Under the pieces are notes generated by a model that had not been told where the DNA came from, searched no databases, and saw only the letters and a list, made by a program, of their open reading frames with translations. DNA of 64,000 nucleotides from Acinetobacter wuhouensis (GTDB lineage Bacteria; Pseudomonadota; Gammaproteobacteria; Pseudomonadales; Moraxellaceae): assembly GCF_001696605.3 (NCBI RefSeq), contig NZ_CP031716.1, positions 3,658,001-3,722,000 on the forward strand, read 5' to 3'. Every line of letters starts with the position of its first letter. Position 1 is the stretch's first letter. Both the position numbers and the translations under genes were made by a program. Shown piece after piece: positions 26,198 through 35,436 of this stretch.

Positions 26198-27092
26198 GAT
26201 GATTAAAAAAAGTTTTTATGAAAAAACAGCACGCAACCGAATCAACAGTATCGTGGATCAAGGCAGTTTCACCGAGTTCCTTAAACCTGGAACTGTTGAA
26301 CTCAGCCCTAATTTAAAAGCACTTGATATTCCTGGCAGTTTTGATGATGGCGTGATTATTGGTACAGCTCGTATCCAAAGCTCACCTGTACATATTATTG
26401 CCCAAGAAGGTCAGTTTATGGGTGGTGCTGTGGGTGAGATTCACGGCGCTAAAGTGGTTGGCTTATTGCTAAAAGCCATTCAAGACCAGTCATCTGCGGT
26501 TATCTTCCTTGTCGATTCTGGTGGTGTACGCCTACACGAAGCCAATGCGGGGTTGATTGCCATTTCTGAAATTATGCGGGCAATGCTTAAAGTCAGAAAT
26601 GCGGGCATCCCTATCATCACTGTCATTGGTGGCACTTGTGGCGCATTTGGTGGCATGGGCATCAGCGCGTGTCTAAGCAGTCATATCATCATGTCTGAAG
26701 AAGGTCGTCTTGCACTTTCTGGACCTGAAGTCATTGAAACCGTCAAAGGTGTAGAAGAGTTTGACTCCAAAGACCGTGCATTGGTATGGCGAGTGACGGG
26801 TGGCAAACATCGTTATCTACTCAATCATGTACAACAGCTAACTGAAGATGATACCGATGACATCAGAGATGGCATTATCCATGCACTCTCAGAAACAAGT
26901 CAAAAAAAGGATTCAGACATACTGAACCTCGAAACACTGTTGCAAAAGCAGCAATCTCTTGAGGAACAATACACACGCTGGTTCGGTCAAAAAGATGGTC
27001 TAGAAATTTGGAAAGGCATGAATATTGAACATGCTGAACAGATTCCAATGCTCAGTGCAGCCGAAGTGACTCAGATTAAACAAGGAGTTTAA
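26190..27092 (+). CDS. mdcD: Malonate decarboxylase beta subunit
   Basis: One of the two carboxyltransferase-fold (crotonase-like) subunits that decarboxylate malonyl-S-ACP to acetyl-S-ACP. It has about 300 residues. GQFMGGAVGEIHGAKVVGLL and LVDSGGVRLHEANAGL carry the oxyanion-hole regions, and TCGAFGGMGISACLSS follows. In-frame ATGs occur at 26181, 26190 and 26199. AAGGA at 26177-26181 is 8 bases before 26190 but too close to 26181, so 26190 is chosen, overlapping mdcC by 8 bases. Confidence 0.93.
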   Translation: MHKMIKKSFYEKTARNRINSIVDQGSFTEFLKPGTVELSPNLKALDIPGSFDDGVIIGTARIQSSPVHIIAQEGQFMGGAVGEIHGAKVVGLLLKAIQDQSSAVIFLVDSGGVRLHEANAGLIAISEIMRAMLKVRNAGIPIITVIGGTCGAFGGMGISACLSSHIIMSEEGRLALSGPEVIETVKGVEEFDSKDRALVWRVTGGKHRYLLNHVQQLTEDDTDDIRDGIIHALSETSQKKDSDILNLETLLQKQQSLEEQYTRWFGQKDGLEIWKGMNIEHAEQIPMLSAAEVTQIKQGV

Positions 27093-27093
27093 T

Positions 27094-27810
27094 ATGGAAA
27101 CTGAAATGATTCTGAAACAGCTGTTTCCACATGATCTGAACTATGACATTCAGGGACATTTTATCTGTGGTTCAGCGCAAACTGCTGTAGGTAAAGTTCG
27201 CATTGTAGGTACTGTAAATTCTGCACCGATCAATCAACAAATCGCGATGCAAATTGCATCTGAAGTACTTAATATTATTGCTGAAGATGCGCAGACACCT
27301 GTGGTTTTTATTGTAGATACACAAGGGCAGGCTTTATCTCGCTCTGATGAACTATTGTGTCTGAACAGAACCTTTGCTCATCTGGCAAGTTGCGTGGATT
27401 TACTGCGCAGAAAACAGCATCCTAACCTTGCCATAATTTTGGGAGAAGCTGTCAGTGGAGGCTTCTTGTCTTATGGTCTGATGTCCAACCAAGTCTTTGC
27501 CCTAGAACAAAGTCAGGTCAAGGTCATGGATTTAAATGCGATGTCGCGCGTAACTAAAATTCCAGTTGAACGCTTGAAAGAACTGTCTCAAAGCTCTGCT
27601 ATTTTTGCACCAGGTGTAGATAACTTCTACAAAATGGGCGCTATTTCTGCCATTTGGCATACATTAGATGAAAATTTAGTACCCGATGCAATCCAGCAAC
27701 AACAGACTCAGATTGATCAATATCTAAATGATGACCGAGGCACTCTTGCCCAACAAAGACAAGGTCGCCATTTGTGCAACGATATCGTACAGGCTGTACT
27801 TTCAGCTTAG
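27094..27810 (+). CDS. mdcE: Malonate decarboxylase gamma subunit
   Basis: The second carboxyltransferase-fold subunit, partner of MdcD. It has 238 residues. AIILGEAVSGGFLSYGLMSNQ near 112-131 is the family core with the Gly-rich oxyanion loop. The start follows AAGGAG and lies 1 base after the mdcD stop, so the pair is tightly coupled, as expected for subunits with fixed stoichiometry. Confidence 0.93.
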   Translation: METEMILKQLFPHDLNYDIQGHFICGSAQTAVGKVRIVGTVNSAPINQQIAMQIASEVLNIIAEDAQTPVVFIVDTQGQALSRSDELLCLNRTFAHLASCVDLLRRKQHPNLAIILGEAVSGGFLSYGLMSNQVFALEQSQVKVMDLNAMSRVTKIPVERLKELSQSSAIFAPGVDNFYKMGAISAIWHTLDENLVPDAIQQQQTQIDQYLNDDRGTLAQQRQGRHLCNDIVQAVLSA

Positions 27811-27822
27811 AGAGGTCGTGAT

Positions 27823-28500
27823 ATGAACCGCCACCACCTGATTTATCTACAAGCAAATGAGACATTTAGGTTTCTCGATACATCTCTTGCTGTGTCTATA
27901 CAACAGAAAATACACCAAATGATTGAGCAAAATATACCATTTACCATATGCCGTCAGGAATCTGTAGATTATTTCAAAGTGGCGGTCAGTTGTTTCATAG
28001 ATGGGCGAAAATATCGAGTTGCTTTGGCACTGGATACTGTGCCAGTACAGAGTCATAAACCACCTTTGCTTTCTGTGATTGCTGAAAACCTAGACACGCA
28101 AACGCAGGCATTGTTACAGGCATTTATACAAAAGATGGAACAACTGTCCTGTTCTGTACAGGTTTACGGTTCTTATGCCAACCAATATTTGTATAAAGAA
28201 AATTTTGTTCATGCTCAGTCTGATCTAGACCTACTAATTGAAGTGAATGAGATGAATAAACTTCCGCAAATTATTCAGGCAATCGAACAACTGAAAATAC
28301 AGATTTCTATCACCATTGATGGAGAAATTGCACTACCTACTGCGCAAAATTTTTCATTCAATGAACTGATTTTCGCCTTGAATCACCAACAAGATACTTT
28401 GATTGTTAAAGAATTATACGAAATTCGTTTGCAAAAAATTGCTGAAATACTAGGAGGGAACCTATATGAATTACAGCAATATCGCACTTGCCCTGCCTGA
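27823..28500 (+). CDS. mdcG: Phosphoribosyl-dephospho-CoA transferase (holo-ACP synthase)
   Basis: A nucleotidyltransferase-like enzyme that attaches the prosthetic group from 2'-(5''-triphosphoribosyl)-3'-dephospho-CoA to MdcC. It has 225 residues. The active site is visible as VYGSYANQYLY (about 109-119) followed by SDLDLLIEV (about 128-136), the G-S...DxD metal-binding pattern. The last 35 bases overlap mdcB. Confidence 0.92.
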   Translation: MNRHHLIYLQANETFRFLDTSLAVSIQQKIHQMIEQNIPFTICRQESVDYFKVAVSCFIDGRKYRVALALDTVPVQSHKPPLLSVIAENLDTQTQALLQAFIQKMEQLSCSVQVYGSYANQYLYKENFVHAQSDLDLLIEVNEMNKLPQIIQAIEQLKIQISITIDGEIALPTAQNFSFNELIFALNHQQDTLIVKELYEIRLQKIAEILGGNLYELQQYRTCPA

Positions 28501-29353
28501 ACGTCAGCAACTTGTTCACGGTCTAGCGGCACATATCGACCAACTTGCACTATCGGCACTACATGAAGAAGTGAGTCTTGAGCTTAAACCAGGTCTAGTC
28601 TGCCCATCGAGCCAAGGTAGTCATGATGATATGGACTATGCCCTATTCGAGACCAGCATCCATGCTATGCAGGGATATTATGCAACGCTGTTTGAATATG
28701 GTTTTCATCAACAACCTTTTCAATCCTTACAACAAGCAGGCATCCAGTGTGAACAACGCATGATGCGAGCAACCGATCAAATTAACACACATAAAGGTGC
28801 AATTTTTAATCTAGGCTTCGCAAGTGCTGGTCTAGGGCAGTGTTTCAGACAAAATCTCCCTTTGAATGCTGAAAATATCTGCCAGCAGATTATGCTCAAC
28901 TGGCAAGAAGATCTACTACAAAACCTGAGCAGAAATCCTAACAGTCATGGCCAACAAATGCGTAAAAAATATGGCATTTCAGGTGCGATTGAACAGGTGG
29001 CACATGGCTTCCAAATTATTAAGCAGCTTGCTCTACCCTGCTTTCAATCCACTCTCGCAACAACAGGTTGTCACAACAAGGCATCTGTTCAAACCTTACT
29101 GACTCTCATCAGCCAATTGCCCGATACCAATATTGTTTGGCGGGGAGGCATGAGTGCTTTGTTTATTGTTCAAGAAATGACTCAACAATTTCTCAAAGAT
29201 GGTGGCGTTCTTCAAGCCGATTGGGAAAATAAACTCAAACAAATCAATTATTATTTTACTGAGCATCACCTGAGTCCTGGTGGCAGTGCAGACCTACTCG
29301 GGATTACCCTATTTTTTCATAAGGTGGAACATGAACTTTGCCGTGATTTTTAG
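28466..29353 (+). CDS. mdcB: Triphosphoribosyl-dephospho-CoA synthase
   Basis: A CitG-family enzyme that makes the prosthetic group precursor from ATP and dephospho-CoA. It has 295 residues. The CitG motifs are LKPGLVCPSSQGSHDDMDY (about 41-59), TDQINTHKGAIFNLG (about 101-115) and the closing SPGGSADLLGITLFFH. AGGAGGG is positioned before the ATG, inside the end of mdcG. It overlaps mdcH by 23 bases. Confidence 0.94.
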   Translation: MNYSNIALALPERQQLVHGLAAHIDQLALSALHEEVSLELKPGLVCPSSQGSHDDMDYALFETSIHAMQGYYATLFEYGFHQQPFQSLQQAGIQCEQRMMRATDQINTHKGAIFNLGFASAGLGQCFRQNLPLNAENICQQIMLNWQEDLLQNLSRNPNSHGQQMRKKYGISGAIEQVAHGFQIIKQLALPCFQSTLATTGCHNKASVQTLLTLISQLPDTNIVWRGGMSALFIVQEMTQQFLKDGGVLQADWENKLKQINYYFTEHHLSPGGSADLLGITLFFHKVEHELCRDF

Positions 29354-30257
29354 TGGACAGGGTCTGCAATCTGTCCAGCACCTTCATGAAATTCAAGATC
29401 AAGCTTCACAATACGGCTTAACTACACAGCTAAAGTCGCTCACGAATCAGCTTGAGTCTACACAACTTGAGCAAACAAAAACTGAGCAGGAAGCTATTTT
29501 TGAAAACACGATTGCACAGCCCCTTATTTTTGCATTGCAATATTTAAGATGGCAACAAATTCGTGAGTATTTACCACAACCTGAATTTCTTGCAGGTTAT
29601 TCATTGGGTGAAGCCAGCGCATTCTGTTGTAGCTCATCTCTGCCATTTGCTCAGGCTTTTGAGTTGATCTCTATCAGAGCTAAGCTGATGAGCCAACAAA
29701 CGAATACCCGCTGTGGCATGGCTGCCATACAAGGGCTAAACCGAAATCAATTATTACCCCTGTTGGAAAGAACAAAGACAGAAATTTCCATCCGATTAAA
29801 TGAAACACACTATATTGTCGCAGGCCCTGTCCAACGCATAGATCAATTAATTCAAGCGGCCAATGAACAAGGGGCACAGCAGGTCAATAGACTGAAAGTT
29901 TCTGTACCTTCTCATACTTCATTTTTAAAAAATGCCGCTGAACAGTTCTCCAATTATTGTCATCAATTGCCCATAGGTCGCATGGAACTTCCTGTGATTA
30001 GTGCCAGTGAGGGACAAAAATATTTTTCTTATACTCAAGCTTTGCCTATTTTGTCTCAGCAAATTGATCACCCACTAGATTGGTACCGTTGCTTGGAAAC
30101 ACTTAAGGAATATCAGCCAGACATCGTTCTCGAAATTGGTCCAGGCAATGCCTTGAGTAAAATGATTGGTACCGTAATGCCAGAAGTACAAGTTCGGAGT
30201 ATTGACGATTTCAGCAGTTTTGATGGCGTCAGACAGTGGATTTCACGGTTTATTTAA
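29331..30257 (+). CDS. mdcH: Malonate decarboxylase epsilon subunit (malonyl-CoA:ACP transacylase)
   Basis: An FabD-like malonyltransferase that primes the carrier protein so that the catalytic cycle can begin. It has 308 residues. VIFSGQGLQ is at the N-terminus, the nucleophile Ser91 is in GYSLGEASAFC, and SVPSHTSFLKNAA holds the expected active-site His. The frame is open to 29280, but AAGGTGG directly before 29331 and the MNFAVIFSGQG start decide for 29331. Confidence 0.94.
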   Translation: MNFAVIFSGQGLQSVQHLHEIQDQASQYGLTTQLKSLTNQLESTQLEQTKTEQEAIFENTIAQPLIFALQYLRWQQIREYLPQPEFLAGYSLGEASAFCCSSSLPFAQAFELISIRAKLMSQQTNTRCGMAAIQGLNRNQLLPLLERTKTEISIRLNETHYIVAGPVQRIDQLIQAANEQGAQQVNRLKVSVPSHTSFLKNAAEQFSNYCHQLPIGRMELPVISASEGQKYFSYTQALPILSQQIDHPLDWYRCLETLKEYQPDIVLEIGPGNALSKMIGTVMPEVQVRSIDDFSSFDGVRQWISRFI

Positions 30258-30288
30258 ATTCGCGCGCAATTCAGGGAAGGAATCCGAA

Positions 30289-31623
30289 ATGATTCAGAAT
30301 TCATCATACAAAATACATCCTCTGCAAAAAATTACCGAAAGAGGAATGCAGTATTATCAACTGATTCGTGGCATCGAAGCCATTGGTGGTGCAATTTTAT
30401 TGTTATTTGCTGCAATTGCCCTAGTATGGGCAAATTCACAATATGCTGACAGTTATGCAGCTTTCTTACACACCCAAATCGCTTTTAGCTTAGGTTCTAT
30501 TGAAATAAAAACAGACCTACATTTTATTATTAATGATGTGCTGATGACTCTGTTTTTCCTAGCTGTAGGGGTTGAGGTACGCAAAGAAATTCATGATGGT
30601 ACTTTGGCTGATCTAAAATCTGCCTGTCTACCTGTCATCGCAGCCTGCGGTGGTGTTATTGTTCCTGCGCTGATTTATCTGAGTATTAGTTTATCTGCTG
30701 GTCAGGCACATCAAGGTTGGGCGATTCCAACCGCCACCGACATTGCCTTTGCAGTAGGCATCCTCGCTTTATTGGGTAAAAGAATTCCTGCTTCTGCTCG
30801 AATTTTTCTGCTCACTCTCGCCATTATTGATGACATTATCGCAGTACTTATTATTGCGCTATTCTATTCTTCAGGTCTGAATGCTACTGGTGCAATTTTT
30901 GTTGTCATGGGATTATTACTGGTCTTTATCATGCAACGTATGGGCATTTTTTCCATGCTACCCTATGTTGTTCCTGCTTGCCTAATCTGGTATGGATTAT
31001 ACATCACAGGTGTACATCCATCACTTGCTGGTGTAATCCTCGGACTGTTAACCCCTGTTGCTGTTCGTCCGTCTAGCCAACATGGATTTAACGGAATAAA
31101 AGCGGCTTATGAGCAAATCAAAAAACAACAGGACTGCGTAGAATCTTCTAAAAAATTACAACTGGCAAACCGTGAATTACACAGCCCCGTCAACCGTGTC
31201 AGCTATGCTTTTTCACCTTGGGTTGCATTTCTAATTATGCCGTTATTTGCTCTAGCCAATGCTGGTGTTAACTTGACCCAAATCAATTTTGATTATACAG
31301 GTGTTTACTCCGTCATTACGGGGATTTCCATAGCCCTAATTTTAGGCAAACCACTCGGAATTTTTCTGATCACTTGGCTTTGTGTCCGTATCGGTATTGC
31401 GCAGTTTCCAGCGACGTTTAATTATAGATGGTTACTGTTGGTCAGCTGCCTCGCAGGTATTGGTTTTACCATGTCTATTTTCACTGCAACACTAGCATTT
31501 CAACTAGACCCTATTTTAATGGATGCTTCAAAAATCGGGGTTCTGATTGGTTCCATCATCTCTGCATTGCTTGGACTTGCTATAGGTATTTATTTTTTAA
31601 AAACTGAACCGCGTAAAATTTGA
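30289..31623 (+). CDS. nhaA: Na+/H+ antiporter NhaA
   Basis: An electrogenic antiporter of the inner membrane, exporting Na+ in exchange for H+. It has 444 residues and about 12 membrane segments. The ion-binding Asp pair is in LLTLAIIDDIIAVLIIALFYSS, and PTATDIAFAVGILALLGKR carries the unwound-helix region. AGGGAAGG precedes the ATG at 30289; the long upstream extension back to 30202 overlaps mdcH and is rejected. It starts 31 bases after mdcH with no terminator between, and a terminator follows, so it is the last gene of the malonate operon. This suggests disposal of Na+ brought in with malonate. Confidence 0.93.
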   Translation: MIQNSSYKIHPLQKITERGMQYYQLIRGIEAIGGAILLLFAAIALVWANSQYADSYAAFLHTQIAFSLGSIEIKTDLHFIINDVLMTLFFLAVGVEVRKEIHDGTLADLKSACLPVIAACGGVIVPALIYLSISLSAGQAHQGWAIPTATDIAFAVGILALLGKRIPASARIFLLTLAIIDDIIAVLIIALFYSSGLNATGAIFVVMGLLLVFIMQRMGIFSMLPYVVPACLIWYGLYITGVHPSLAGVILGLLTPVAVRPSSQHGFNGIKAAYEQIKKQQDCVESSKKLQLANRELHSPVNRVSYAFSPWVAFLIMPLFALANAGVNLTQINFDYTGVYSVITGISIALILGKPLGIFLITWLCVRIGIAQFPATFNYRWLLLVSCLAGIGFTMSIFTATLAFQLDPILMDASKIGVLIGSIISALLGLAIGIYFLKTEPRKI

Positions 31624-31632
31624 GGATTTTAA

Positions 31633-31660
31633 AATAAAGCACTCACCGTAGTGCTTTATT
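31633..31660 (+). terminator. Terminator of the malonate operon
   Basis: A perfect 10-bp stem AATAAAGCAC / GTGCTTTATT with an 8-base loop, 10 bases after the nhaA stop. The following DNA to 31936 has no recognisable gene. Confidence 0.75.
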
Positions 31661-31936
31661 CATTTGACATTTTAGTGTTGATTCTTTGAACTATAGGATC
31701 ATCAACTAAAAAGAATTGACCCAAAAAAATAATGCTTAAGACAAATCAAACTAATGACTTAACCATTCAACCCAAACATCGAACGAATTCCTCCGTCGTT
31801 CCACTCGGTGTCTTGAGCTGATTAATACTGTCTATATTTAAATAAGCTAAAGACACAAATAAAAGGAAAACTATTACATTGAATAATATAAATATGATGG
31901 GAAAAATTAAACCTCACTCACCTCCGCTGAATCAAT

Positions 31937-31994
31937 GAAATTTACGGAAACTACAACCTAGCTCTTAATCTGTGGTTGTAGCCCTATAAATTTC
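31937..31994. terminator. Two-tier hairpin downstream of nicP
   Basis: An inner perfect 8-bp stem CTACAACC / GGTTGTAG is nested in an outer perfect 8-bp stem GAAATTTA / TAAATTTC. It lies about 25 bases past the nicP stop and may end the nicCDEFTP transcript or protect its 3' end. It lacks a long T-run. Confidence 0.5.
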
Positions 31995-32019
31995 ACACTT
32001 AAATTTACAACCTCAAACT

Positions 32020-33210
32020 TTAGAAGTTATAACCAATGTTGATATTCCATCTAAACTTCCAATCGTTACTATAATCAGAATTTGCCGAGGTATAACCGGT
32101 AGAGTTTTTCGCACCACCCAACACATTCACATTTTTTCCTACACTACCATCAACCCAGATCAAGAAAGGCATCGCATTAAATTGCACACCAAAAGTGTCC
32201 ATTTGTGAATCTGCCCAATCAGAACGATCCTTCATTAAAATACTGTAATCATTGTAGAATTTTACAGATTTTAAATTCGGAAAATATTTGCTTGTTACAG
32301 GTTGGGTATAACCTATATTAAAAATACCAATCGTTCCCTCAGAAGCAACAAAATATGCAGGCGTTAACCCATTGGATTGCATCAATATTTTATCGTCATC
32401 GACACCTGTTGGATTTTTTGCATCATATTTATAGTGAATCGCTGATGTTTGAAAATCCCATTTGCCATAATTATTTAAAGCATGTAAGCCAAGTGCGTAA
32501 TAACTGCCATCATCATCGGTCGCTTTATTGTGCAACTGAGAATATGCACCACTCAGTCCAAACTCTTGCTTACCAAAGTCATAATTAAGTTTTTTGGCGA
32601 CTCGAACATTCACCTGATTGCGCTTTTCGTTCAGATATTGCTTCTGGTTAGGTAAAACATAATCGAGATCATCGGCTGAACCTGCTTCAGGTGCATAACG
32701 AACACTACCATTACTCATGATTGGCATATAGGCCAATGTCAGATCATAATCATCACTGGAGTTTTTCCAACTCACACCGGGTGCAACACTGTCTGCAAAT
32801 CCTAAAAAGAACGGAATTTGAAATGTCCAAGCATGTTCAGGAAATGGGTAGATGGCAAATGGTTTGTAAATAATACCTGCTTGAATGTCATTATTTTCAT
32901 TTGGTTTATACCCTACAAAAGCATGCTCAATAGATCGCTTATGATCATCTTGAAATGCGTAACTGGTATCTAAGTAAAATTGATCATATTTACCTTTAAC
33001 ATTTAAACGCGCATTATCAAATAAAACCTTACCATTATTGTCACTGTCCCAACGCTCATCACGATAGTTAGCTCGGATAAAACCACCGACCTCTAAAGAT
33101 TTAGAACCATCTTCAGTTTGCCATTTAAATGGTGTCCCTTGCGTTTCTGCAAAGGCATTCATTGACATCAAACAACCGATAAATATGCTCAAATAACTTT
33201 TTTTAGACAT
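32020..33210 (-). CDS. nicP: Outer-membrane porin of the nicotinate cluster (NicP-like)
   Basis: A 396-residue outer-membrane barrel with a signal peptide (MSKKSYLSIFIGCLMSMNAFA) and C-terminal GYNF. The sequence SLEVGGFIRANYRDERWD at the start, and alternating aromatic strands with Asp/Asn-rich loops, resemble OprP/OprD-type porins. It is the last gene of the nicCDEFTP order, as in P. putida, where NicP is thought to admit the substrate. AGGGG lies 6 bases before the ATG. The family is clear; the specific solute is inferred from context. Confidence 0.8.
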   Translation of the reverse strand: MSKKSYLSIFIGCLMSMNAFAETQGTPFKWQTEDGSKSLEVGGFIRANYRDERWDSDNNGKVLFDNARLNVKGKYDQFYLDTSYAFQDDHKRSIEHAFVGYKPNENNDIQAGIIYKPFAIYPFPEHAWTFQIPFFLGFADSVAPGVSWKNSSDDYDLTLAYMPIMSNGSVRYAPEAGSADDLDYVLPNQKQYLNEKRNQVNVRVAKKLNYDFGKQEFGLSGAYSQLHNKATDDDGSYYALGLHALNNYGKWDFQTSAIHYKYDAKNPTGVDDDKILMQSNGLTPAYFVASEGTIGIFNIGYTQPVTSKYFPNLKSVKFYNDYSILMKDRSDWADSQMDTFGVQFNAMPFLIWVDGSVGKNVNVLGGAKNSTGYTSANSDYSNDWKFRWNINIGYNF

Positions 33211-33265
33211 GAATTTCCCCTTAGCAAATAATTTTTTGAATTATTTGCCCAATCAAATTGTTCAA

Positions 33266-34594
33266 TTATTTATTCACTAAAGCTTTCGGTAAGGATAAAA
33301 CGATCAGACAACTCAGTAGCAGACACACAGCAAATACCATCAAAGCACCTTCAGGCCGACCCGTAATTTGGATGGCATAACCCACAAGTGTATTACTCAC
33401 TAAGCCTGCTAAATTGGCGATTGAACAAGCCAGTGCAAAACCAGTTGCTGCTGCTGTACCTGATAAGAAAGTTGCTGGAAGGCTGAAAAACACAGGAATA
33501 GTTCCAGTCGTTGCAATTGCTGCGATTGAAAATAGAACCAAGGTCATCACAATATTGGCACTAAACATATGTGTGAAAAATAATGCGATTGAACCGAGTA
33601 CAAATGGAATAACGAGATGCCAACGACGTTCTCTAAATTTATCTGAACTGCGACCAATCAATAACATTGCAACCAAACCAATAATGCTTGGAATCGCAAC
33701 GAGCAATCCAATGTGGAAAACATCCGTCATGCCTGTGTTCTTAATGAATGTCGGCAACCAGAATCCCATCGAGTAAGTACACAGCAACATAGAGAAATTA
33801 ATTGCACCTAATTTCAAAATATTGAGATTAAAAAAACCATCTTTAAAACTATGCTTTTCTTTAGCAGATGAATTTCCCTCAAGATCTTTCTTTAAATTAC
33901 TATCAATAATGTGCTTTTCTTCTTCATTTAACCATTTTGCTTTTGAGAAATGGTTCGGTAACATTTTAAAAGTTAAGATTCCTAATAATACACTTGGAAT
34001 AGCCTCTAAAAAGAACAACCACTGCCAACCTGTAAATCCATGAACTTGATCAAATGCTCCCATAATCCATCCAGAGAGTGGGCTACCAATAATCACAGCG
34101 AGAGGTAAGCCAATCATGAACAAAGCAATAATTTTTCCACGATAATAGGTTGGAAACCAAGTGGTTAAATAATACAAAACACCCGGTAAAAAGCCTGCTT
34201 CCGCAGCCCCTAGCAAAAAACGTAAAACATAAAATTGCATAGGTGTGGTGACAAACATCGTCAGACCAGAAAGAATTCCCCAAGTAATCATAATTCGGGC
34301 AATCCAAATTTTTGCCCCAACTTTTTCCATCACCAGATTACTTGGCACTTCAAAAAGAATATAACCAACGAAAAACAACCCTGCGCCTAAACCAAAAGCT
34401 GCTTCACTGAGGTGAATGTCGCTTAGCATATGTAACTTTGCTAAACCGACATTAATACGATCCAAATAGGCCGCAATATAACAAAAGCATAAAAAAGGAA
34501 TAAGTTTCCAAATCACTTTTTTATAAACTTTAACTTCCTGTTCGGTATAACTTACCTTTCCAATAGATTCAGAAACGACAACATTGGCAGACAT
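33266..34594 (-). CDS. nicT: MFS transporter for 6-hydroxynicotinate (NicT-like)
   Basis: A 12-helix major facilitator of the anion:cation symporter type, 442 residues. IPFLCFCYIAAYLDRINVGLA is helix 1 with its conserved Asp-Arg, and GAAEAGFLPGVLYYLTTWFP is the A-motif-like region; a charged cytoplasmic loop lies near 215-240. AAGGAG lies before the ATG. It is inside the nic operon between nicF and nicP, matching NicT of P. putida, proposed to take up 6-hydroxynicotinate. Confidence 0.85.
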   Translation of the reverse strand: MSANVVVSESIGKVSYTEQEVKVYKKVIWKLIPFLCFCYIAAYLDRINVGLAKLHMLSDIHLSEAAFGLGAGLFFVGYILFEVPSNLVMEKVGAKIWIARIMITWGILSGLTMFVTTPMQFYVLRFLLGAAEAGFLPGVLYYLTTWFPTYYRGKIIALFMIGLPLAVIIGSPLSGWIMGAFDQVHGFTGWQWLFFLEAIPSVLLGILTFKMLPNHFSKAKWLNEEEKHIIDSNLKKDLEGNSSAKEKHSFKDGFFNLNILKLGAINFSMLLCTYSMGFWLPTFIKNTGMTDVFHIGLLVAIPSIIGLVAMLLIGRSSDKFRERRWHLVIPFVLGSIALFFTHMFSANIVMTLVLFSIAAIATTGTIPVFFSLPATFLSGTAAATGFALACSIANLAGLVSNTLVGYAIQITGRPEGALMVFAVCLLLSCLIVLSLPKALVNK

Positions 34595-34770
34595 ATCTAA
34601 CTCCTTTTAGATAACAAACCAAGTTTAAAATTGATACAATGCAATTGATCATATTTTTCAGCCAATTAGGTACTCCTCTCCTCATTTGACTAATGATCAG
34701 ATTTAATCCCGCATTGCACTATTCCCCTCGGCTTGTGATCATAAGCATAATATTTTTCATCACTATGTAT

Positions 34771-35424
34771 CTATTTAATCACTTTGATTTTTTGAAAATA
34801 ATCGACAGTTTCTTGCTTAGACACAACATCCCCATACTTACTATCGATATCAAATAAATTGGCCTCATGCGGTGCTTGATGACGATCACCCACACATTCA
34901 CGAACCACAATTGTTCTAAAACCATGTTGTACAGAATCCACTGCTGTAGCACGTACACAACCGCTTGTAGAACAACCAACAATTATAATAGTATCAATAG
35001 CTTGAGTGCTTAAAATAGATGCTAAACTTGTGCCAAAAAAAGCACTTGCATAGTTTTTTGTGATCACTAATTCACCATCCAGTGGCTTAACCTCAGGGCA
35101 AAATTGCGTCGCAGGATTTGTTGCAACCATGGCTGCCATTACGGGTGACTTTTTGACCCACATTCCCCCGTCGAGTTGATTAGGGTGATACAAAATATTG
35201 GTGTGAATCACCAATATATCTTGTTCACGAGCGAGCTCTAGAATGTCTTTGGTTTCTTGCACCGCTTTGATCACATCTGGTGCAAAAAGAGGCTCTGTTT
35301 CGGTGGTATAAGACTGCATAAAATCTACAAGGAGAAGTGCTGGTTTTTTACCAAAACCAATTCTATTTCCCCAAACACCTTGATAGTTGCTCTGTAAATT
35401 TTCTTGTACATTTTGCTGAGACAT
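34771..35424 (-). CDS. nicF: Maleamate amidohydrolase
   Basis: An isochorismatase-like cysteine hydrolase that turns maleamate into maleate and ammonia. It has 217 residues from the ATG at 35424. The catalytic triad is visible: Asp34 in LLVDFMQSY, Lys123 in VITKNYASAFFGT and Cys156 in VGCSTSGCVRATAVD. GGAGG lies 6 bases before the ATG, which is 12 bases after the nicE stop; the in-frame ATG at 35436 is rejected. The function is set by both the family and the surrounding nic genes. Confidence 0.92.
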   Translation of the reverse strand: MSQQNVQENLQSNYQGVWGNRIGFGKKPALLLVDFMQSYTTETEPLFAPDVIKAVQETKDILELAREQDILVIHTNILYHPNQLDGGMWVKKSPVMAAMVATNPATQFCPEVKPLDGELVITKNYASAFFGTSLASILSTQAIDTIIIVGCSTSGCVRATAVDSVQHGFRTIVVRECVGDRHQAPHEANLFDIDSKYGDVVSKQETVDYFQKIKVIK

Positions 35425-35436
35425 CTCGACCTCCAA

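Noticed and set aside
22980..31623. Could the operon be a fatty-acid or citrate-lyase cluster, given the CitG-like and FabD-like genes
   Set aside because: MadL, MadM, MdcA, MdcC, MdcD and MdcE are specific to malonate decarboxylation, and no citrate lyase subunits are present.
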